A stretch of DNA of 64,000 nt from Letharia columbiana (GCF_014066305.1 NW_023501037.1:372001-436000); one strand, 5' to 3'; shown: positions 49,103 to 63,224, counted from the stretch's first letter. Numbers and translations are program-made. Notes: generated by a model from the sequence alone, not told the origin.

Positions 49103-49268
49103 TATTAGAATTAGCATAGATACGATATTAGTATAAGTAAGATAGAACTAGAATAATAAGGCTATTAAACTATATATATAAGAAGGAGATATAATATAAT
49201 AGAGAATATATTCGCTAGAGCTAGCTAGTTATAGAACTAAGTAATATATTAAGAATACGCTCGTAATA
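49103..49268 (-). repeat. 3' LTR of element B
   Basis: 166 bp. On the minus strand it is preceded by a purine tract (AGAGAGAGAAGTAG) that fits a polypurine tract. Confidence 0.85.
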
Positions 49269-49929
49269 CTACTTCTCTCTCTTAAATAGCTATAACTTCT
49301 ATAGCTAATAGATCGAAGATATAGACTTATTACTTACCTTATATCTTTAAATATCTATAGTCGATATAGGCCTTGATTGGAGATAATTAAGATCTCGAAG
49401 ATATAGTTATATCTTATCTACGTATCGATAAGATTCTTTAAGTTCTTCTCCCGTCTAGTCTATCTACCGTAGACCTTCGAAAGAAGTAAATAATTTTATC
49501 GCATATATATATATTATACTCGCTGAAAATTTATAAAAATAAAGAACTTTTAATATTAGTATATTAGATTAAATTAATATCTTTCTTCGACGGCGACGGC
49601 GATAGCAATATCGCGTCTCGGAGATTTCGCTAGCGCGTCGTCTTATACTTTATTATAGCGTTAAGAAGCTTTTAATTTAACGAGGATTTATAAAGAATTA
49701 AATAGATAATAATCGAAAAATGATTTACTATGCGATGGCCATCTAATTTCATATTTATAATAGAGAAGAAATCGATGAAATAATATAATCTGATTAGTCG
49801 AGGCCTTCCGAACCGAACCGAGCCGTAAGCGCTAAAACTCTAAATCAATATCAAATAATTCTAATATGAGTTTCTTCATGGGGTGCCATATAACCGATAT
49901 CGATGGGGGCTATCGACGGGGACAGTAGG

Positions 49930-50290
49930 GCCTATAGGTGACGCACCATGGCTTCGGAGAATGCTTGGGTATTCGTTAACAAGGGAAGCCTGCTTGGTGG
50001 GCCTGATATGAAGTTATTGTTAAGCAACATAGGCCTAAGAAATCGATTCGCGAATATAAAAAAATAAGGCTATAGCGAAGACATCGAACGATTTCAATTC
50101 GACTAAAAACGCGATATCCGAGATATTACCGAGTCGCTCATAGGAGTACTATGGCTTCGGAAGCCCTTTAGACATATGATAATAAGGGAAGCCTACTTAA
50201 TAGATCTAATATAAGATAGTTATTAAGCAATATAGGCCTAAGAAATCGATTTTACGAATGTAAAAAATAAGGCTATTATCGAGCTTGAGT
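49930..50290. repeat. Tandem duplication of about 200 bp inside B
   Basis: ATGGCTTCGGA...AAGGGAAGCCT and TAGGCCTAAGAAATCGATT occur twice, about 200 bp apart (near 49951 and 50147; near 50030 and 50230). Elements A and C have one copy of this segment. Confidence 0.75.
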
Positions 50291-50370
50291 TTATAGAAAG
50301 CCCTAACAACTAAGCTCGTATACTTCGTCGAAATCTATACCGAATTCGAAGTATTTATTATACTTTTATA

Positions 50371-50900
50371 GGGCAAATTACAAATTCATACTCTAAAACC
50401 TTAAATCCTTACAAATTTATACCTCTAATTATATTTTCATACCCCTTTACTAAATCTTAGAGTATAAAAATGTAATTTATTATTCTTTGAAGTATAAATT
50501 TATAATCTATTAAACTAGATCTTTAAGTGCTCGGCGTTTAACGCTTTTAAAGAAGTCTCGAAAGTCTTAAAAAGCCTCTAGAAAATTAAATTCTAAATTT
50601 ATCGCGGATTAAGATAAGTTAGAGATTTATAACAGTAAGAGCTCGCCTTAATCTCGAAGCGAGGTTTCGACGAGTTATAGGGCGAACCCTAGAGGTCTTT
50701 AATTCGAGGCTTCCGAGATCGATCCGAGTTAATTCCGCAGCCCTCGAAGATCTAACCTTAGCGCACTATAATAAATTACATTTTCATACCCTAAGGAATA
50801 GCGAATTACCGATTTATATCTTATTAAAATATAAAAATGTAATTAGAGATATGAATTTATAAGGATTTAAGATTTTAGAGTATAAATTTATAATTTATTC
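50371..50900. mobile_element. MULE-like MITE nested in element B, 530 bp
   Basis: Long terminal inverted repeats of about 70-75 bp: the left starts GGGCAAATTACAAATTCATA, the right, inverted, starts GAATAAATTATAAATTTATA, with AAATCCTTA and CTCTAATTA blocks shared. It is flanked by a perfect 10-bp target duplication TACTTTTATA (50361-50370, 50901-50910). Element A has the empty site (inverse at about 33922-33931). Long TIRs and a duplication of 9-10 bp suggest a Mutator-like, non-autonomous element. No reading frame inside. Confidence 0.85.
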
Positions 50901-52918
50901 TACTTTTATATATAAGTCTAATTCTTATCTATAAGATTCTCTATCTTAGTAAGACTTAAATCTTATATATTAAAAGTAAGGCGAGTTATAATCGAGTATC
51001 CCTTCTTTACGTTAGCCTCGATCTTTATTTTTATATATTACTCCGCGAATCTTTTAGTCTTCTTTTCGGCGAATCCCTTAATAGATTATTAATATTAAAG
51101 CTATATTCTTATAATATATTTCTTTAATTTAGATATAGTCTAATCTCTTATTAATAGATTAATTAAGTTATATAAACGAAGTTTTAATTTCTTTTATATA
51201 TCGTTTATTAGACTATTATTTCTAAGATCGTTAAGACTATTATTTCTAAAATTATATTCGATATATTTAATAAGATTATCGTAGAATTTAAGAAATAATT
51301 AACTTTCTTAGCTTATTTTATCGTAAGTATATTAATAGATTTTCTTAAGAACGAATAGCTTATATACGTTACTTAAATAATTTAGAAGATTATCGACTAT
51401 AGAGTATAAGCGATATCGTTATCTAATAAATATATACTAATTAACTTCTTCTCTAAATCTTATTATAACGTAAATAATTTTAAAGATATCGATAAGAAAA
51501 TAATTATTATTATAAATAAGCTTATCTTAAATTCTCATTTTTTAGTTATCGAATAATATTAAATTAGTATTTATAAAGATAGATAAATTTAATAGTCTTA
51601 AGCTAAGTAGCTATCTAACTAGCTATAAAGAGATTAGTCGATATCGATATACTCTTAGTATCTCAAAATCTCGTAGAGTGGGTAGTAGTAGGGACGGAGG
51701 TAAAGTAGAGATGTTAGACGAGTTTTAGCCCTATATCTTCTCTTATTATTCTAATATCTCCTCTTAATTAATATAAAATAAGAAAGAGAGCGAAGTAGAG
51801 ATATTAGGCGGTATTTTATAATATCGCTAATAAAGGTTCTTAGTAAATAGAGAATATTATATATATAATATATGAAGTAACGGCGAGTTTAAAGGTGAAT
51901 ATCTTCTATATAAATCGTTATACGTAAGATAGAGCTAACCGCGATATATAGATAATCGATAATATAAAGAAACGTATTTTAATATTAATATAGGTGAATT
52001 TAATATAAACTAAAATAAATTATATTCTTAATCGCGAGATATCTTAATTTTTTAATAGATATAGTAATTCTAAATATAAGTAACTATTATCGTTCTTATT
52101 CCTCGCTAATAGTATTTTCTTTTAAATAGTTTATAGATATATACTATCTCGAGATAATCGTAGAATAATTAATTATATATCTCTCGAATAATATCGATAT
52201 ATATATTATCGAATACTTATAAACGATTCTTATAATAAAGTACTTCGTCTTATATAGAGCACTTATTAAGAGTAATCCCTCGAAACTTATTTTTATCTTC
52301 GATAATATCGTTACGAATTTTTATATAATAGTCGTCTTTCTTATTAACCCCTACTACCTTATAGTAGATAGAGTTATCGAAATTTAAGAAACTTATAATA
52401 TATTAAATATAGATAAAGATAGATCGAAGAGGTCTCTGAAGTTCTAGTACTATAAAGGCGTATGCGAGTCGAGAAGAGTAATAGATCTCTATATTAAGAG
52501 TCGAAATATGTTATTTCTTCGCGGGGGGTCTATAGTACTCGTTTCTTAATTAATTAAGTCGCTATAAAGACTATAAGTACTCTAAATAGTATTCTTTCGA
52601 ATGATAGAAAGTCCGCCGAGGTTGTGTTAGCCGGTGATAGACTTTTTGCGAGAAGCGAAGCGGAGAAGAATTTCTTATATTCGATATAGGGGACTCGTTT
52701 TTTGATGGATTAGGCTATCGTTAATAATATAGGTTATTTAATATAGATTCTTTCGAATAATGTAGATATGTGATAATTTAAATGTGTGATAGGGCTTCTA
52801 TATGATAGAAATACCTAGCGTTTTCTTTATTAGGCTCGGTCGCTTACTTCGAGTAGAAAGTGAAAAAATATCTATTAATTCTCTTCGCCGAGGGGTGTAT
52901 AAAGAAGCTTTATTATAA

Positions 52919-53084
52919 TATTAGAATTAGTATAGATATAATACTAGTATAAGTGAGATAGAACTAGAATAATAAGGCTATTAAATTATATAAGTAAAAA
53001 GGAGATATAATATAATAGAGAATATCTTCGTTAAGGCTCGCTAGCTATAGGGCTAAGTGGTATATTAAGAATATACTCGTAATA
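52919..53084 (-). repeat. 5' LTR of element B
   Basis: 166 bp, bounded on the right by ATAAT. Keeps GGGCTAAGTGG and GTGAGATAGAAC words that are mutated in other copies. Confidence 0.85.
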
Positions 53085-55205
53085 ATAATAAATATTAAAT
53101 ATTAATAATAATAATAATATTAAAGAGTTTTAATATAGATTAATTAAGCGATAATTAAGCTCTTAATTAAAATAAAAAGCGAAGAATAAACTTAATAAAA
53201 ATAAAAATATTAAGAGATCGCGATAGCGAATAAATATATTTATATTTAAAAAGAAACTAATTAAAAAAGTAAAGAAAATCGATATTTTAATTATTAATTA
53301 TATTATAGCCCGTAATAAGTATAAAGCTAGATATATTAATATATCGTAATTAAAATAAAAGTAAGCTTTTAAGAAAATTAGATAAAATATAATAAATAAA
53401 TAATAAGTAATTTCTAATTCTAATTATTATTCTAATAGACTTATATTTTAATAATATTATATAAAAAAAGTATATAAGCGTAATTACGAAGAAGTCTAGA
53501 GTTTTATTTATTATATAAATTATTATATATATAAATAAAGATAAAAGCTTAAATTAGAAGAAAATAAATAATATTAAAGCTAAATAAAATATAAGTATTA
53601 AAAATAATTTTATTATACGCGCTAATAATTAAGTAAATTCTATTTTTTAAACTACTTAAAAGCGCGATATAGAATTTAATAATAAACTTTATTATAGCTT
53701 AAATATAATAATATTAATATATTAACTAATAAGTATTAAACTATTATAAAAATCTTAATATATTAAATATATTTATATTTAAAAGATAAAATTATAAATC
53801 TTTATTTATATATAATTAATTTAATATATAATAATAAAAAGTTTATTATAAAAGTTACGCTATTTAAATTAATACTTTAATCTTAATTACTACTCTTATT
53901 ATTATATAAATAATATAAAGCTATTTTTTATTCGAGTATATTTAATTCTTAATTCTAATTATTATTATAAATATCGTTAATTTATTCTAGAATTATTAGA
54001 TTTACTTTTATATACTTTTTATATCTTATCTTTTTTTAATTAGATAATAATTAAATTCTAAATTAAAATAAATACTTAGAAGAGAAAAGTTTATAAGTAT
54101 TTAATTATATAATTTTATTTCTTTTATATTTCTTATAATTATTAAAGTAATTAATAATATATAATTATATTTTATAATTATATTTATAATAGTTAATTAA
54201 TTTAATAATTAAATTATATAAAAATAAATATATTTTTATTTTTAATTTAAACGACTTAGTTTAAATAATCGCGAGATTTAAATTCTTTTTTTATAATATA
54301 ATTCGCTTTTTATATATTATATAAAGATAAATATTTATTTAAATAGAGATTATTAAAACTAATTATAAAGTATAATAATAAAAAATTTACTCTTAAATTA
54401 ACGAATTAAAAAAGCTTTTATTATTTTATATAATATTTTAAAAGTAAATCTTTAAATGCGATAGCGCTTTAATAGATCTTAATTAAATATAATTTAATAA
54501 ATTAAATATTAAAAAGAGAAACTTTAGAATTATAAAATTAATTAAGTTTTAATAATAATAGATCTTATATAAAGCTTAAGCTATACCTCGCGTTAATTAT
54601 ATATAATAAATATAATAATAATTAAAAAAATATATTATCTAATTTCTATTAACGATTTAATATTATTAAAATAAAGACGATATCTATTAAAGTAAAAATA
54701 ATATCTATTAAAATAATAGCGACGATAGCGATTAAAGCGATAATAATATTTAATAAAATCTTTACTTTAATACTATATCTAATACTCTAAAATAATATTT
54801 AATATTTTAAATAATATTAAATTTTTCGAAGAGCTATTAATAATAGATTAAGTATATATAAATTAAGCTCTTTACGTAATTTATTTATATATTAATTTAA
54901 AATTATTAAAAAATAAAGAATAAATATATAACTTAATAACTATATTATACTTTTAATATTATTATAATAATATTAAATTACTTAAATAGAAATTTAATAT
55001 ATAAAAAAGATAATCTAATAATAAGAAGAGTTAATATAAAAAAGAAAGTTTTAGAGAGAAAGAAGAAGAGAAGAAAAGCTTAGATATCTATTATATATAT
55101 TAAATTTTTAAATTACTTTATATTATTTAACTTAAATTATATATAAATAAAACGCTTTCTTTTTAATTTTAAAGATTTAAATTTAAATAAATTATATTTA
55201 TTAAA

Positions 55206-55400
55206 TATTATTATTAGAAATACTATATAAGAAGTATATATATACTTTTAGAAAGAAGTTTCTCGAAGAAGGAAAAGGTAATTCTTAATTCTAATTATAA
55301 TTTATTAATTGATTACTAAAGCTATAAACGAAATCGAAGAAAGAAAGTAGATATATTAAGTTACGCTAGTTAGATTTCTTACGCTATACTAAGATAAAAG
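55206..55400 (+). repeat. Left inverted arm
   Basis: Inverse of 63225-63442, with the outermost word TATTAGAAATACTATATAAG. Some internal words are less mutated (CGAAGAAGGAAAAGGTAATT). Confidence 0.75.
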
Positions 55401-56130
55401 AAAGAAAGTAATATACTAAAAACGTAACAGTTACCCTTCTTCTTGTAAAAAGCTATATTATTCTTAAGCTTTTTCTTCTCTTATAAAGATTTAACGTAAA
55501 GATATAATTTCTTCTTATATCTCGTGAAGGTTTAGACGTAAAGATATAAAAAGAAGATATTTAATCTAAGCTGGGCCGGGAAGATATAAAGTATTTTTAA
55601 TTAAGCGCTTTCTTTAATTATAGAATTAAGAACGAAAAAGTATTAAAGAAAAAATATATGTATTTTACTCTTTGTATCTAAGGTAAGAAAGATATATACT
55701 TTTCTTAAGAGATATGAAAGTATCGCGATAAGGTCGAGGTAGAGAAAGAAAAGTATATCGAGGTATATAATACTCCTCAGTCGTAGTATTAGAAATTATT
55801 CTTCGAACTCTACGGCTATTATCGTCTTAAGAAAGAAAAGGTATATACTTTTCTTAAGAGACGTAAAAGTATTACGATAAGGCCTGGCCGGATCCGAGAT
55901 AGAGAAAAGAAGGTATATTGAAAGTATCTCGATAAGGCTCTAATGAAAGTATAGAAAAAAGGTATATAGGCGGATCCGAGGCAGAGAAAGAAAAGCGTAT
56001 CGGATTAAAGATATATACTATACTCTAGTCGTAGCATTAGAAACCAAAAAGTATATCGAACGAATTCGAGGCAAAGAAAGAAAGATATATCGAATCCTAT
56101 CTTAGTAGTAAATAAAAAATAAAAATTCTT
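55401..56130. repeat. Less mutated segment with repeated modules
   Basis: GC-richer than its surroundings. Words such as AGAAAGAAAAG.TATAT, ATACTTTTCTTAAGAGA and GATCCGAG.CAGAGAAAG recur three to five times at irregular spacing. No open frame. Given the minus-strand pol, it may be the 3' untranslated or LTR-adjacent region of the element. Confidence 0.5.
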
Positions 56131-59100
56131 TTTTTCACTCTTCGAACTCTATAAAAGGCTTTTTATTATTATTATAAACGAATATTAAGACTCATTAGAT
56201 CTAGATATTTCTTAGTAAAGATCTCTTACGCTTTATTTAAGATATTAAGAATCTTATTTAATAATAGTTTATTAATATTCTAATATTTCTTAATACTCTT
56301 AATATCGATTTTTTTATCTTTAATTTACTTATTATCTTAATTTAAAAAAAATAAAAGTTTTATAACGCCTTTAATAAGTTTTATTACGCTTTTATACTAA
56401 GCTAAAAATAAAGTAATTATTTTATAAATTCTTTTTATCGCCATTAAAAGTGCTATTAGCTTTTCTTATATTCTTAAAAGAGTATTCTTTAATAAGAATT
56501 AATCTTTTTTTTATATATATATAATTATTATAAATATCTATATTTTTAACTTTTAACTCTAAATTTAAATTCTTAAAGATAAATAACTAATAAGTCGATT
56601 TCTTCTTAATTATTACGTTATTACTTAAATTCTTAACTTTTAACTTTTTAATCTTTAACTTTTTAATAATCTTTTTTAAGAATTTAGCTTTAATCGTAAT
56701 ATTTTCTATTCTAGATCTCGTCTTATATATTAAAACTTTATTTTTTTTAAATTATTTTATATTAGCGTTTAAAGACGATATTATTTATTTCTTAATCTCT
56801 AATAAAGTATTCTTAATTTATCTTCTTTATAGCGACTTTCTTAGCTTTCTTAAAGTTATATTTAAAGTTCTAAATAAAATAAAGATATTCTTAATAAAGA
56901 TTATAATCATTATACTTTATAGTATTAATATAAATATTAATATCTCGAGAATAATTATATTCTTTTTCTTTATCTTTATATATCTATTAAATTTTAAATA
57001 TAATCTTATAATATTACTTAATTCCTTTATTATCTTTTATATTTATCTTCGCTATTTAATCTTTTATAATATAATTCTAATATAGATCTTTACTCGCGAA
57101 GATCTAAAACTAATATTAATATCGCTAAAATTTAATAAAGTTTTATATTTTTACTATTTTAGTAATTTAAGTATTTAAAAGATTTATATTATAGAGAAAA
57201 GTATTAATATCTTTAATTACTACTTCGATAAAAATAATCTTATTTTAATAATAATCTTTATTCTTAAATAGATTCTTTATTTAATATAAGATTAACTTAA
57301 ATCTTAAGATAAAAGATATTCTTAAATAACGAGCTATAAAATTAAGAAAGTTATTTAAATTTTAATAATAAAGGCTTAATATATATATAAAATAGCCTCG
57401 CTATAAATAAAGATAATAAGAATTATAAATAAATGTATTTATTTAAAAATTCTTAAGTTTATAAATATAGTCTAGATAAATTTAAAAAGAATAATTAAGA
57501 ATATATTATAGTAGAATATCGTAATCTTACTATTTTAAAAGTAAATCTTATTTTACTTTAAGTCGAATATAATCGATTATTTTATTAAGATCTATAAGAC
57601 TTAATTAAAAGAATTTAAATTATTTAAATATATATTTAATTTAACTCTTAGAGAATTAATTTTAAAATCTTAAAATTCGCTATTTCTACTTTTTTAAATC
57701 TTAAATAAAATTATTAAAGCTTTACTTTTTTAGCGATAATTTTTAAATTATTAAAATTATAAAAAGTCTTTTTTTAAGAAATAGAGTTATATTTAATTAT
57801 AAAGTATTAAAAGAAATTATAATAAGATAAAGAAAAGAAATAAGAGGCTAATTAAGTTACTTTACTTCGCGATTATAAATTATAAAATCTTTTAAAATTC
57901 TTAAAATTTTCGAGATTCTCGAAATTTTTAAATTTAAGCTTCTAAATAATAATATATTAAAAATATAAGTAATAAAGTAAATTATATTTATAATCTAGCG
58001 ACTTAATAAAGTCTAAAAATTATACTTTCTTTAATATTTAATTTAATAATATATTAATAATATAAGAAATAATCTTTACGCTATAGACTTATATAGAATT
58101 CTAAGATTTTCTCTTTCGATACTCTCTTTATAAGCGTTTTTTTATATTTTAAATTATAATTATAAATTAAATTCTTTATATTCTTTAAATTCTTAACTTT
58201 ATATTATATATTATAGATCTTTTTTTAATTTTTTTATTTTATTAGATATTTTATAATATCTTTCTTATCTTTACTTTCTTAATTTAAAGATCGACTAATA
58301 TATTAATTAATTAATCTTTAAATCTTATAACGATCTTTAATTACTAACTTCTTCTAATTAAATATAAAAGCTTATTCTTTTTTATAAGATTAATAATAAA
58401 AATCTTTTCTTTTTAACGTAAACTAGAATATTATAACGAAGATAATAAAATAAATCTTTTAAATAATTGGAAGATTAAACTTATAAACTAGATTTTTAAT
58501 TTATTTAAAAATAATAAAAAATCTAGCTCTCTAATTTAAAAGTTTTATATTCTTAAATTTAAGAAGATAATATCTCTTATAAAGCTTAATAAAAGCTTTA
58601 TTTTCTTTCTTTATAATTAAAACTTTATATTTTAAATTATATTTAAATTTTATATTAATCGCCGCGAAAGCTAAGATATCTAAAGCTTTTTATTAATATT
58701 AAATATAATTATTTATAGTATCTATTTAATTTTTTATTAAGATATATATTATATTAAATTTATCGTTAAATTTTATATTATAGATAATCTTATTAAAGGT
58801 TTTTTTTATTAATATATTTATAAAGTTATTAAAATTATCTCTTAAGATATATAAAGAATTTATTTTAAAAATTATTAGAAATATAAAAAATATAAAATTT
58901 TAAAATAATCTCTATTATCTAATTAGTTCGCTTAAATTAATTATTAATTTATAAATAATAAGTAATAAAGATAAGAAGCTTTATTTCTAAGATTTTAAAA
59001 ATAGCTTTTTAAAGATTTAAAAGAAATTTTAAATCTCTATCTAAAATAATAGCTTTAGAAATTTCTTATTTAATAAGAGTAAGAAGTAAGACTTCTACTT

Positions 59101-60200
59101 ATTTAGTAGTATTTTATATATCTTTTCTTAATATAAATATATTTCTTTTAAAAAACTTATTAATAATAGTTATTATTACGTTAAATTTATTTTTTAGAAA
59201 TAATAATATTAAAATAAAATTAATAGTAATTATATAAAAAATTAAAGTAGAATTAATAATAGACTTAAGATTTCTATATAAAGTATATCTTATAATTTAA
59301 TTTAATTAATAATTTAAATAATAAACGATATAGCGTTTTAAAGTTAAATATATTATATAGTAGATCTTTACGATTTTGTTATATAATATAAAGAAATTAA
59401 TATAATTATAATTATTATAAATAAGCTTAAAAATCTTTACTTCGTTTTCTTTAAAATATAAAATTATTTTTATTTATTAAATTTATCTTAATAGTAAATA
59501 ATTTTATCTTAAAGTAGAAATTATATATTTAAAAGTTTAATATATTTTATAAACTCTTATTTTTTAAGAAGCTATATCTTTTAAGTAATAAGAGTATTAA
59601 GAATTTTTAATTATTTCTTATTCTTTTAATAGTTAAGTATAAGTTTAATATAAAATTTCTTAGATATTTTTATAAGTATTAAGTTATATATAAGAATTTT
59701 ATTAAGAATTTCTAAATCTTAGATATTAAATTTCTTTTTTTATTTACGAAGTAATTTAGATAAAGTATTAAGAATTATATTTTACTTATTTAATCTTTAT
59801 TATATATTTAAATTAAATTAAGAGGCGTATTATAAAATATATATAAATTATAAATTTATTTAATTAGAGAATAAAGAAGAAAGTATAATTTAATAAATAA
59901 TATCGATAATAATAGAGTAATTTATAAAAATAATAATCTTCTTTTTTATTCTTTAATTTAGTATATAAATTTTTTTCTTTAAAATTTAAATTAAGATAAT
60001 TATTTTTAATTTTATTAATTAATAATATAACTCTATAGCGTTTAAAAGCTTAGATAGAAATATAATAAATTAAATATTTATTTTAAAAAAAGAACTTTCT
60101 TAAAGATTATTTATTATATAATATATTATAACTTTAAAATTATACTTTTTAAATTTATTAAGATTAATATAAAGTTAATAACTAGTATTATAATAATATA
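56131..60200 (-). other. RIP-degraded interior, probably pol 3' half
   Basis: About 4 kb of strongly AT-rich DNA downstream (minus strand) of the reverse transcriptase relic, where RNase H and integrase would be expected. I could not recognise either domain, only interrupted Lys/Ile/Asn-rich translations. Confidence 0.35.
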
Positions 60201-60239
60201 AATAAATTTTTATAATTAATATCTACTATAAAATATAAA

Positions 60240-60900
60240 AAACCTTTACTTTCTTTTCGATAGAAGTAATCTTTATAATTTTCGAGAAATTTCTATAAAG
60301 ATAATTATTCGAGATTAAAGATCGCTTTAAAAATTTTATCTTTAAGCGTTATAATAATTTAGAAATCTACGTAAAGTATCTAATATTTCTTTATAGCTAG
60401 TTTATTATTTCTATATAAATTTCGAGTACTTCTAAAATAATAAAAAATTATATTTTTTTAATTATTATAATTCTTTTCTCGATAATAATAAAATTAAATT
60501 TATCTATCTTCTATTCTAAAAGCGTAATTAATAAATATTTAAAATAGAATTTTTTAGATTTAAAAATAATTTTAAATTTCATAAAAAGGTAAAAGATTAT
60601 TCTTAAGTATTTAAAATAATTTTTTATATTTTAAGAAAAGATAATAATATTATCTATATAGTATCTAATAAAATAATAATATAAATAAAGAAAATTATTT
60701 ATTTTCCTCTAAATATAAAATATTAAATTTTTAAAACTTATTATTATTATATTAAAGTGCTTCAATTCTTAATAAGATATTATAATAAATCGTTATTAAT
60801 AATCTTTTTTTATTAAAAAAAGATAAAATTATTTATTATAATTAATTATATTAATAAAAATATATTCTTAAATTATTATAATTATATTATTCTATAGAGA
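60240..60900 (-). pseudogene. Ty3/Gypsy reverse transcriptase relic
   Basis: The minus strand at 60663-60634 encodes YYIDNIIIFS, the position of the Y-x-D-D box of Gypsy reverse transcriptases, with the second catalytic Asp changed to Asn (GAT to AAT). It is followed by a stop (mutated Gln) and NIKNYFKYLRIIF, FMKFKI, KSKKFYF and a LL segment, the order seen after the catalytic box in fungal Gypsy pol (SxxxEEHxxHLxxIF, LSPxKSFxxYPSVxLLG). Upstream, RKINNFLYLYYYFIR matches the approach to the box. Loss of the catalytic residue and multiple stops show that it is dead. Confidence 0.75.
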
Positions 60901-62910
60901 AAGAGAATAATTATTAAAAATTATAATTTTATTAAGATCTCTAATATTAATAATAATACTTATCTTTTATTTTAATTTTTTTTAAATCTAATATAAATTA
61001 TCTTATAAATTATAAAAATAAAGAAAATAAAAAAAGTTAATTTCTTAGATTAGCTTATCTTATCTTATATATATATCTTATTAAACTTTTTATTAATAAG
61101 CTTATAATCTTTTAAAATTAGAGAATAAATCTTATTTTTTAACTTTATTATAAAAGATTATTAATTTATAATAATTAATATTTATAGTTATTCTAATTTA
61201 AAAAGATTAATAATATTATTAAAGTCTTTTTAGATATAAGAATTTTCTTCTAAAATACTTTATATTATATTAATATACTTTTATTTTTTATAAATAGTAA
61301 TTTTATTAAATAGTTAAATTTTTAAAATAAGATTTATAATTACTTTCTCGATAGCTAATTTTAATATAATAAAATTAATAAATTTCTTAAATATAAATCT
61401 CTTATCTTTAAATATCTTAGCTATTAAAGAATAATTCTTTATTTAAATTAAGTAATCTTCTTTAGCTTTATATTTAATTATAAAGTTAATTCTATAATAG
61501 CGAGATATTATAAATAAAGTAATATTATTATTTTAAATAAAAATAAAGTTAAAATTTACGTTTATAAGATATATATAAACTTTATTTATTTCTAATTTAA
61601 AAAGAAAATCTCGATTAGAAAGTAAGTTCTTATCTTATAAAGATATAATAATAAATTTAATAAATTTTAAAGAAATAACTTAATATCGTTTTAATATTAT
61701 AATTTATTAAATTCTTATATTATTTTTAGCGATAACTTATATTAATATAGCGATATTTCTATACTTAATAAAAATTACTTTCTTTTATAAAAGATCGATT
61801 ACTACTTCTTCTAAATCGAGTATATTTATTTCTATTAAAAGATTCGCCTTAAAATTATTTATAATATATATATCTTAAATAAACTTAATTATAATAGACT
61901 TTTTTTTCGAAATTTTATCTTTTATAAAGAAAGAAAGAATAATTTATTTATTAATAAAATATTAATTTAAATTAATTTTACGTAAGATAATCGAAGTTAT
62001 ATACTTCTTAATAGAGAATAAAGATATTAATCTCTTTAAGAAAACTCGATTTTTTATACTTATTAGATATTCGATATCTAGATATTCTAATTTTAATAAA
62101 GCTTCTAAAGAAAGATTAAATAGCTTAATAAGATAATACTATAATTAAAAAATTATTCTATTATTTAAATTCGCGAATATTATAAACTCGATTAACTTAA
62201 GTTTCTTAGAAATAAACGCCTTTATTAATAGTATTTTTTTAGAGATTTATATTAATTTCTCTAATAATAAGTCGAATATAGAATTCTTCTCTCTAGAAAT
62301 CTTTTTAATATTCTTTAAAGAGATTATTTAATAATAAGATTTCTTTTTAAAATAAATATATAACTAATTATTAGATAAAAACTTCTTTTAATATTTTTAA
62401 TAAATTAATAAATCTTTTATTTTATTTATAATAATATAATAAATAATTAAGATAAACTCGACGTTAACTTTCTTATTCTTATAATCGAATTTCTTATCTT
62501 CTAAAATCTTATTCTTATATATATTATAAAAATAATTATTACTACTTATATAATATATTAAAGAATTTTATAAATATATAAAATTATAATCTTTATAATA
62601 GCTCTTAGAAATAAAGCTTTTATTTCTAAGATTATAAAAATATACTTTTTATAAAGATTAAGATATAAATATTCTCGTAAATTCTTAATTATTATATTTT
62701 TAATTATTATTATATTATCTATCTAAATAAAATAAACGTTTATTATAATTCTAATAATTTATTTAATTTAAATATTATAATTAATTTAGTTAGAAGTTTT
62801 CGATTATAATTATAAATAACTATTTAAAAATTAATAAAACGTTTTTTAAAGTTTAATTTCCTAGAGTTATAGTTAAAATCTAAATCTAAACTTAAATCTA
62901 AAAAAAAATC
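60901..62910 (-). other. RIP-degraded interior, probably gag/pol 5' half
   Basis: Upstream of the reverse transcriptase on the minus strand, this should hold gag and protease. Translations are interrupted and no zinc knuckle or protease motif was identified. Confidence 0.3.
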
Positions 62911-62982
62911 TAAAAAAAAAATTTTTTAAAAAATATAAAAAAAAAAAAAATTATTTTAATTTTTTTTTTAAAAAAAAAAAAA

Positions 62983-63024
<42 letters not shown>

Positions 63025-63098
63025 TTTTTAATATTTTTAAAAAAAAAAAAAAAAAATTTTAAAAAAAAAAAAAAAAATATAAAAAAATAAAAAAAAAA

Positions 63099-63131
<33 letters not shown>

Positions 63132-63216
63132 TAAAATTTTTAAAAAAAAATTATTAATAATAAAAAAAAAAAAAAAATTTATTAAATTAATTTTTATAAA
63201 AAAAATTTTAATTTTT
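62911..63216. repeat. 306-bp stretch with no G or C
   Basis: From 62911 to 63216 every base is A or T, mostly homopolymer blocks of A broken by short T runs. It is simpler than the rest of the window, where CG words persist. It may be an expanded poly(A)/poly(T) microsatellite or a region where assembly was uncertain. Confidence 0.85.
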
Positions 63217-63224
63217 CGATATAG

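Larger units (their letters stand above)
49103..53084 (-). mobile_element. LTR retrotransposon B, 3982 bp, same family as A
   Basis: 166-bp LTRs at 49103-49268 and 52919-53084, inverted relative to A, flanked by a perfect 5-bp target duplication ATAAT (49098-49102 and 53085-53089). The paralogous W locus 1 shows the empty site near 20801-20805. Compared with A it carries a 530-bp MITE, a tandem duplication of about 200 bp, and lacks about 130 bp near the 5' end of the internal region. It keeps more GC than A, especially at 49700-50300 and 52480-52870, so it may be younger or less mutated. The integrase zinc-binding relic is inverted at about 52080-52330. Confidence 0.9.
48030..55205 (+). repeat. 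W repeat locus 2, interrupted by element B
   Basis: W sequence runs from 48030 to 49102 and resumes after element B at 53085-55205. The order of blocks is b-c-d-[B]-a-b-c using the lettering of locus 1, so more than one 2.54-kb period is present. The right end breaks off inside block c at about 55205 where the next element starts. Confidence 0.7.
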
